A DNA stretch of 5,141 nt from an uncultured Verrucomicrobiales bacterium (lineage in GTDB: Bacteria > Verrucomicrobiota > Verrucomicrobiia > Verrucomicrobiales > Akkermansiaceae). Under the pieces are notes generated by a model, which saw nothing but the letters and a program-made list of their open reading frames with translations, had not been told where the DNA came from and made no database searches. Positions 1 to 5,141 of this stretch are shown piece by piece. The stretch spans positions 1 through 5,141 of the forward strand of contig CALLBE010000147.1 in the NCBI GenBank assembly GCA_938001985.1, read 5' to 3'. Position 1 is the first letter of the stretch. Each line of letters opens with the position of its first letter. Position numbers and translations under genes: made by a program.

Positions 1-2831
1 GGCGTCGGCATGTAATGCTTGGAAATGAAGGCCGGCTCAACCTCTGAGGTCTCGTCATAATCTTTTTCATCCAAGCACAAGCGATTGAACTTCACTTGAA
101 TATCTCGTCTCCGAATCGTGCGCTTCCCTCGCAGCGCATCAATCGACTGCTTCAGCAATTGGCAGTAAAGGTCAAACCCCACCGCGGCAATATGCCCAGA
201 CTGCTTGGTTCCCAATAAACTCCCCGCACCCCGTATCTCAAGGTCGCGCATCGCGATTTTAAACCCCGATCCCAGCTCCGTGTATTGCTTAATCGCGTTG
301 ATACGCTTGCGAGCATCGCCAGCGGTCACTTGGTCCTGTGGAAGCAATAACAAGGCGTGAGCCTGCTGGTCGCTTCGCCCAACTCGCCCTCGGAGTTGGT
401 ACAAGTCAGCCAAACCAAAGCGATCCGCTCGATCAATAATAATGGTGTTCGCATTAGGAATATCAACGCCTGTTTCAATGATGGTGGTCGCCAAAAGTAT
501 GTCAGCCTCATGATCGACAAAGGTCCGCATCACGGACTCGAGCTCATCCTTTGGCATTTGCCCATGCCCGATCAAAATCCGGGCGGACGGCATGAGCTTG
601 GCCAAGGTGTCTCTCATGGCTTCAATCGTCTGCACTCGGTTGTGTAAGAAGAAAACCTGCCCCCCTCTTGCGATTTCTCGTGTGGCGTATTCCTCAATCA
701 ATCGCTCTTCGTAACTCGCGATCTTCGTCTTCACCGGGATTCGATTCGGCGGAGGCGTATCAATGGTCGATAAATCTCGGGCCCCCATCAATGAGAGATA
801 CAAAGTCCGTGGAATGGGTGTCGCCGAGAGCGTCATCATGTCCACTTGGCGGAAACGATCCTTGAGTTTTTCCTTATGCTTAACCCCGAAGCGCTGCTCC
901 TCATCCACAACCACTAAGCCTAAGTTCTTATAGCTGATTTTATCCGACAGAATACGGTGCGTTCCGATCACAATATCAACCGAGCCATCCATCAGCCCCT
1001 TTTCCGTCTCCCTAATTTCCGAAGGCTTTCTAAAACGGTTTAACAAATCGATACGCAAGGGATAATTCGACATCCTCGCTCTGAAGTTACGCCAATGCTG
1101 TTCGGCCAAAACCGTCGTGGGCACTAACACCACCACTTGGCGGCCTCCCGTAGCGGCCTTGAACGCAGCTCGAATAGCCACTTCAGTCTTACCAAAGCCC
1201 ACATCGCCACAAATCAATCGATCCATGGGTTTTTGGCATTCCATGTCAGCCTTAACATCCTCAATAGACTCCAGCTGGTCTGGGGTCTCTCGGTATGGGA
1301 ACGCTTGCTCAAACTCAAACATCCAAGGCGAGTCCGGCGGGTGCGGATCACAAGGAACGGCTTCTCGCTCTGCCTGCAAATGCAACAGCTGAGCCGCATA
1401 ATCGTAGATGGATTTTTCCGTCTTTCTACGCGCTCGACTCCAGCTCGCATCGCCGAGTTTACTCAACTTCGGCGTGCCTCCTCCCATGCCAATATACTTA
1501 GCGAGGAGATGAGCCTTATTGACGGACACCGATAAAATAGCCTTGTCGGCGTACTCGATCAGAATCAAATCAGGATCCTCTTTAGAAATCCCTAAATAGC
1601 GGCCAATGCCATATTCTAAATGAACAATCAGCTCATCCGGCTCCAAGTCCTCGATCTGGCTTTGAACCGTCAACTTCCGCTGATCATCCAAGCTCTTGCT
1701 CATTCGGTTCGCGTGAGTGCTTTTGAAACGGCCAAACACCTCGTCCACTGACAACACCGCCACCTTGGCTTCCGGAATCACAAACCCCTCCCAGAAATCC
1801 CCTTCAACAAAGGAGAGCTGGCTGCTTTGTTTTTTACTTAAATTGAGTATTTCTAAAAAACGCTTCTGATCATTCTCATCACTCGCAATCGCCGTGATTT
1901 TCCACTCCGAAGCAATCCATTGGGCAATCTGATCCTTGATCTGATATTGCCTCGCTTCGCTCTGCACAAAATCACCAGGATTGACCACGCCCAGAGGCGT
2001 CGTTCCAAAACTGAGGTCTGGCTCAGGACAATTCTGAGGAACGTCCTCAAAAACCTTTAAATGCGCGAGCTTATCACTCTCAGTATCGGTTAAAACAACG
2101 GCAGACTCTTGCGTGCAGGATTCGAAAGTGAGAAGCGCTCCCTTATCAGCCAGAGCCTCAGCCAAGGACATCTCCAAGTTGATATGGTCGAATAAGATAC
2201 GAGCACTCGAGACCTCTCCCGTGCTGTTTTGAGTGTTGAGATCGAAGCGGCGAATAGACTCCAGCTCATTGTCAAAAAAATCCAGTCGAATAGGCGCGGA
2301 TTCGTTCAATGGAAAAATATCCACAATCCCACCTCGAGCCGCCACCTGCTGAGGGGCGTAAATTTGATCCACTCGCTCAAACCCCTGCCCAACCGCATGG
2401 GTTACAATATCATCGGGCTCAATAATTTGCGAAACCTGATAAGTCGTTACCTTGTCATCCAGATCGTTCAAGTTAGGTAATTGCCACTTCAACGATTCAG
2501 GCGTGGTTAATAAAACCAAAGGTTCGGAGCCTTTTTCCAAATGCACCAACAACTCAGGCGGGTAAGCATCGCCACCTTGCTCGTACAAATCGGATAAAAA
2601 AACCGTTGAGTTAACACCCAATGTCGACAACTCAGCATGGTAACGCTTGAGGTTTTTTTCCGTAGAATCGATCACCCATAAGAGCTTCCCTTGATAATCG
2701 GGGTGATTAAAAATCGAAGAAATAATAAAACTCCGAGCCGCCAGAGGAATGTTATACAAGCAACGCTCTGCAGACAGCTGCTGCCTGAGACTCGAAAAAA
2801 CGTCTTCGGAATGAAGGGCGGTGATCATCAT
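1..2831 (-). CDS. mfd: Transcription-repair coupling factor Mfd (3' end outside window)
   Basis: Mfd is a double-stranded DNA translocase that pushes or removes RNA polymerase stalled at lesions and recruits UvrA for nucleotide excision repair. The frame is open for 943 codons from ATG 2829-2831 to the left edge, ending HYMPTP; about 130 residues, most of autoinhibitory domain D7, are missing. Domains in order: UvrB-like module (about 1-190) with AARGGIVDIFP and IRLDFFD, where Arg166, Arg182 and Phe186 match the UvrA-contacting residues I recall in E. coli; a shortened middle region; RNA polymerase-interacting domain from HLEYGIGRY (His404); then the helicase motor. Motor motifs are Walker A GDVGFGKTE (542-550, bases 1182-1208), DEEQ (643-646, bases 894-905), SATPIPR (669-675), TTIIETGVDIP (from 782) and QLRGRVGR (812-819, bases 375-398). 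A RecG-like TRG region follows at 854-879 (RDLEIRGAG to QSG). The first of two consecutive ATGs was chosen for its 8-base spacing from the ribosome-binding site. The gap from UvrB-like module to motor is about 80 residues shorter than in E. coli. The gene is probably in one operon with mutS. Confidence 0.97.
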   Translation of the reverse strand, partial: MMITALHSEDVFSSLRQQLSAERCLYNIPLAARSFIISSIFNHPDYQGKLLWVIDSTEKNLKRYHAELSTLGVNSTVFLSDLYEQGGDAYPPELLVHLEKGSEPLVLLTTPESLKWQLPNLNDLDDKVTTYQVSQIIEPDDIVTHAVGQGFERVDQIYAPQQVAARGGIVDIFPLNESAPIRLDFFDNELESIRRFDLNTQNSTGEVSSARILFDHINLEMSLAEALADKGALLTFESCTQESAVVLTDTESDKLAHLKVFEDVPQNCPEPDLSFGTTPLGVVNPGDFVQSEARQYQIKDQIAQWIASEWKITAIASDENDQKRFLEILNLSKKQSSQLSFVEGDFWEGFVIPEAKVAVLSVDEVFGRFKSTHANRMSKSLDDQRKLTVQSQIEDLEPDELIVHLEYGIGRYLGISKEDPDLILIEYADKAILSVSVNKAHLLAKYIGMGGGTPKLSKLGDASWSRARRKTEKSIYDYAAQLLHLQAEREAVPCDPHPPDSPWMFEFEQAFPYRETPDQLESIEDVKADMECQKPMDRLICGDVGFGKTEVAIRAAFKAATGGRQVVVLVPTTVLAEQHWRNFRARMSNYPLRIDLLNRFRKPSEIRETEKGLMDGSVDIVIGTHRILSDKISYKNLGLVVVDEEQRFGVKHKEKLKDRFRQVDMMTLSATPIPRTLYLSLMGARDLSTIDTPPPNRIPVKTKIASYEERLIEEYATREIARGGQVFFLHNRVQTIEAMRDTLAKLMPSARILIGHGQMPKDELESVMRTFVDHEADILLATTIIETGVDIPNANTIIIDRADRFGLADLYQLRGRVGRSDQQAHALLLLPQDQVTAGDARKRINAIKQYTELGSGFKIAMRDLEIRGAGSLLGTKQSGHIAAVGFDLYCQLLKQSIDALRGKRTIRRRDIQVKFNRLCLDEKDYDETSEVEPAFISKHYMPT

Positions 2832-2839
2832 TCTAAAAG

Positions 2840-2846
2840 CCCCTTA
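2840..2846 (-). promoter_or_regulatory. mfd ribosome-binding site overlapping the mutS stop codon
   Basis: On the minus strand the sequence reads TAAGGGG, then eight bases, then ATGATG. The TAA is the mutS stop codon. TAAGGGG can pair with the usual 16S anti-Shine-Dalgarno over seven bases with one G-U wobble. The spacing favours the first ATG (2829-2831); the second ATG (2826-2828) would be 11 bases away. Because a ribosome terminating mutS sits on this site, translational coupling of mfd to mutS is likely. This is inferred from sequence only. Confidence 0.75.
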
Positions 2847-5141
2847 GAAAAAGCTCATTTGATTCGGGTCCTTTGGCAACGGCGGCCCCTTTGGAGCAAC
2901 CTTGGTTGCGTTTTTAGGCTTTGAAGGCTTGATCGAAACCTCAGGACTTTCATTAAACTCAAGCTCGTGAAGAATAGACTTGGCTCGTTCTAAAATCACA
3001 TTGGGAACGCCCGCTAAACGAGCCACTTGAATCCCGTAAGAACGATCCGCCGTGCCTTCTAATATTTTTCTTAAGAAAATAATCTCCTCATTCCACTCCT
3101 TAACCGCAACGTAGTAATTACGGATCGCTGGCCTTTCTTCCGATAGCGCTGTCATCTCATGATAATGCGTGGCGAAGAGGCTTCTCGCTTGGATGACGTC
3201 ATGTAGATACTCAGCCACTGACCAAGCAATCGACAGCCCGTCATAGGTGGCGGTGCCTCGACCAATCTCATCGAGAATGATCAAACTTTTCTGAGTGGCA
3301 TTGTTAAGAATCAAGGCGGTTTCGCTCATTTCCACCATGAACGTTGACTGCCCACCTGCCAAGTTATCCGAAGCGCCTACTCGGCAAAAAATACGATCCA
3401 CCAGCCCTATTCTCGCGGCTTCCGCTGGCACAAAAGCTCCAATCTGAGCCATGACGCTGATGAGAGCCACTTGACGAATGTAAGTCGACTTACCCGCCAT
3501 GTTTGGGCCGGTGAGAATCATCAGCTTAGCGCTTTCGCCGTTCAACTGTGTGTCGTTCGGGATGAAAGGCTCGTCCACTAGCGTTTGCTCAAGAACAGGG
3601 TGCCTAGCATCGGTTAATTCATAATCCAAAGACTCGTCCAGCAGTGGACGCGAATGGTTATAGGTCAAGGCGACCGTTGCCAACCCAAGCAAGACGTCAA
3701 TATCTGCGAGGGCATTCGACGTGTTCTGAAGGTCGTTGAGGTGTTTTTTCACCGACTCTCTAAGCTGGCAGAAGATTTCATACTCCAATTGCTTCGCACG
3801 CTCATCAGCCCCCAGGATTTTGTTTTCAACCTCCTTCAGCTCAGGCGTGATGAAACGCTCGGCATTGGCCATGGTTTGCTTGCGCTTATAATCTTCGGGA
3901 GCGAGTTCAACCTTAGCTTTGGTGATTTCGATAAAGTAGCCAAAGACGTTGTTGTATTTAATCTTTAACGAATCAATCCCCGTGCGTTCTCTCTCCTTAG
4001 CCTGCAGCTCCGCCATCCAGTTTTTACCTTCCGTAGAAGCCGACCTCAGCTCGTCTAATTCTTGGTTAAAGCCTTCGGCAATCATGCCGCCATCTCGAGT
4101 CATCGCGGCGGGTTCTTCGGCCAAAGCGGTCTCCAGCTCATTAACCAAATCCGTAAAGTCGATGAGACCGTTGCGAAGGGCTTCTGACAATTCTGTTTGA
4201 TTCGGGAATTGTGCTAAGTGATGCTTCAAATCCGGCAGGCGAAGCAAGGAGGTTGATAAGGATTTGAGATCTCTAGCGTTGCCTGAGTTTTGAGAAAGAC
4301 GCCCCGTCGTCCTATCCACGTCTCGAATGGATTTGAGAATGTCTTGGCACTGGCTCAGTAAGAAGGCCTCTTCAAGGCAAGAAGCGATAAAGGATTGGCG
4401 TTGCTGAAGGCGTTGTAAATCCCGAATGGGGTGCAGAATCCAGTCTCTCAAACGGCGCGCACCCATGGGCGTTTGCGTTCGATTCAAAACCGCCAATAAA
4501 GTGTGTTTTTTATCCCCTCCTTGAGACGGCTCCACGAGGTCCAAATTTCGTTGAGAAGAGGCATCAATCAACACATGATCATTCAGCTGCCTAACCTTTA
4601 ACTGTCGGATGTGATCAATAGAACGCCTCAATTGAAACGTTAAATAATGTAACATTCCTCCGGCGGCGGAAACACCCAACGCACAGTTCTCCGCACCAAA
4701 CCCCTTAAGCGATTGCACCTTGAAGTGCTCCTTTAGGTTGTAATCAGCCTGCTCGGGATGAAAGGCGTAAGCATCGTAACGCTGAGGCCTGACCAGCGAA
4801 TAGCTAATGCCATCGGCCCAATCAGAGGCTTCGGAAGCATCAGACACTAGGATTTCCGAAGGGCTGATCCTGGTAAGCTCATCCACCAACTGCTCTTCTG
4901 AGTCGCATTGAGCAATCGTAAACTCTCCCGTCGTGTGGTCCAAACAAGCGAGGCCAAAACAATCGCCGTCTTTCACTGCCGCTGCCAAATAGTTCGGTCG
5001 GTTCTCGTCCAACAGATCGAGATCCGCAATCGTGCCAGCCGAGATGATTTGAGCAATCTCACGCTCCACAATTTTACCCGCCTCTGGAAGCGTTGTCTGC
5101 TCAGCAATCGCGACTCGCTTATTCGCCTTCACCAGCTTAGC
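2844..5141 (-). CDS. mutS: DNA mismatch repair protein MutS (5' end outside window)
   Basis: MutS is the cytoplasmic ATPase that binds base mismatches and small loops and recruits MutL to start mismatch repair. The window holds 765 residues plus a UAA stop. The frame is open to the right edge, and its first residues (AKLV, then VAIAEQ) align with about residue 81 of E. coli MutS as I recall it. The mismatch-binding domain with the Phe-x-Glu motif therefore lies mostly outside; full length should be about 845, normal for the family. Visible parts, numbered from the first in-window residue: connector domain; core/lever/clamp with a GYFIEITKAK segment; Walker A GPNMAGKST (Lys at 551, bases 3489-3491); the ABC-type segment GASDNLAGGQSTFMVEMSE from about 589; Walker B DEIGRGT (3252-3272); ATHYHEMT; and the C-terminal YGIQVARLAGVP segment (Tyr about 702). 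A Lys/Pro-rich tail ends in QMSFF, resembling a beta-clamp-binding motif. An in-frame GTG at 5130-5132 is an internal Val codon, not the start. mfd follows 12 bases downstream. Identity is certain; the true start is not visible. Confidence 0.97.
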   Translation of the reverse strand, partial: AKLVKANKRVAIAEQTTLPEAGKIVEREIAQIISAGTIADLDLLDENRPNYLAAAVKDGDCFGLACLDHTTGEFTIAQCDSEEQLVDELTRISPSEILVSDASEASDWADGISYSLVRPQRYDAYAFHPEQADYNLKEHFKVQSLKGFGAENCALGVSAAGGMLHYLTFQLRRSIDHIRQLKVRQLNDHVLIDASSQRNLDLVEPSQGGDKKHTLLAVLNRTQTPMGARRLRDWILHPIRDLQRLQQRQSFIASCLEEAFLLSQCQDILKSIRDVDRTTGRLSQNSGNARDLKSLSTSLLRLPDLKHHLAQFPNQTELSEALRNGLIDFTDLVNELETALAEEPAAMTRDGGMIAEGFNQELDELRSASTEGKNWMAELQAKERERTGIDSLKIKYNNVFGYFIEITKAKVELAPEDYKRKQTMANAERFITPELKEVENKILGADERAKQLEYEIFCQLRESVKKHLNDLQNTSNALADIDVLLGLATVALTYNHSRPLLDESLDYELTDARHPVLEQTLVDEPFIPNDTQLNGESAKLMILTGPNMAGKSTYIRQVALISVMAQIGAFVPAEAARIGLVDRIFCRVGASDNLAGGQSTFMVEMSETALILNNATQKSLIILDEIGRGTATYDGLSIAWSVAEYLHDVIQARSLFATHYHEMTALSEERPAIRNYYVAVKEWNEEIIFLRKILEGTADRSYGIQVARLAGVPNVILERAKSILHELEFNESPEVSIKPSKPKNATKVAPKGPPLPKDPNQMSFF

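Noticed and set aside
357..865. Plus-strand open frames at 357-647 and 668-865 and a minus-strand frame at 326-520
   Set aside because: All overlap the conserved mfd helicase motifs in other frames; the mfd frame is continuous and fully explains the stretch.
1137..1535. Open frame of 132 codons on the plus strand, with overlapping plus-strand frames at 1117-1392 and 1295-1501
   Set aside because: They lie antisense to the RNA polymerase-interacting and Walker A parts of mfd, have no recognisable domain, and are shadows of the mfd codon pattern.
1263..2266. A 14-base direct repeat, AATAGACTCCAGCT, at 1263-1276 and 2253-2266
   Set aside because: Both copies encode Leu-Glu-Ser-Ile in the mfd frame at unrelated domain positions; with only two short copies this is best read as coincidence.
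2832..2843. A possible terminator or promoter between mutS and mfd
   Set aside because: The gap is only 12 bases, has no hairpin, and is taken up by the ribosome-binding site and spacer.
3654..4200. Plus-strand open frames at 3654-3968 and 3949-4200
   Set aside because: They are antisense to the mutS core, lever and clamp coding region; no ribosome-binding site or family resemblance was seen.
5130..5132. GTG as the start codon of mutS
   Set aside because: The preceding in-window residues (AKL) continue a conserved MutS segment, so the true start lies about 80 codons further upstream, outside the window.
1..5141. A novel defence, mobile or RNA-based system
   Set aside because: Both strands are accounted for by two conserved repair genes; no repeats, array, structured RNA or unassigned stretch over 12 bases remains.

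Overview
The window is an ordinary core-genome DNA-repair region. It holds two large genes, both on the minus strand and both cut by the window edges. The upstream gene is mutS (DNA mismatch-repair ATPase), which occupies 2844-5141 and lacks its first roughly 80 codons beyond the right edge. The downstream gene is mfd (transcription-repair coupling factor), which starts at 2831 and runs off the left edge after 943 codons. It lacks roughly the last 130 residues, most of the C-terminal D7 domain. I translated the mfd frame codon by codon and found no stop or frameshift from 2831 to 3. Together the genes cover everything except a 12-base gap.

Layout from transcriptional 5' to 3' (right to left): the mutS connector, core/lever/clamp and ATPase domains, a Lys/Pro-rich tail ending in a sliding-clamp-binding motif, and a UAA stop that lies inside the Shine-Dalgarno sequence for mfd. 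After 12 bases comes the mfd ATG, followed by the UvrB-like module, RNA polymerase-interacting domain, double-stranded DNA translocase motor and the TRG-like relay region. There is no terminator or obvious promoter between the genes, so they look co-transcribed and probably translationally coupled. Functionally, MutS recognises replication mismatches, while Mfd removes RNA polymerase stalled at lesions and recruits UvrA. The pair would put replication-linked and transcription-linked damage recognition in one transcript.

Organism: a bacterium of moderate GC content. The MutS P-loop with Ala (GPNMAGKST), the clamp motif at the very C-terminus, and an Mfd with a reduced middle region do not resemble enterobacterial versions. 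From memory they recall Verrucomicrobiota (Opitutae-like) or related groups, but this placement is weak. I found no RNA genes, mobile elements, CRISPR arrays or novel defence-like system. The points worth a second look are the mutS-mfd coupling, the approximately 80-residue reduction in the Mfd middle domains, and the C-terminal end of MutS.
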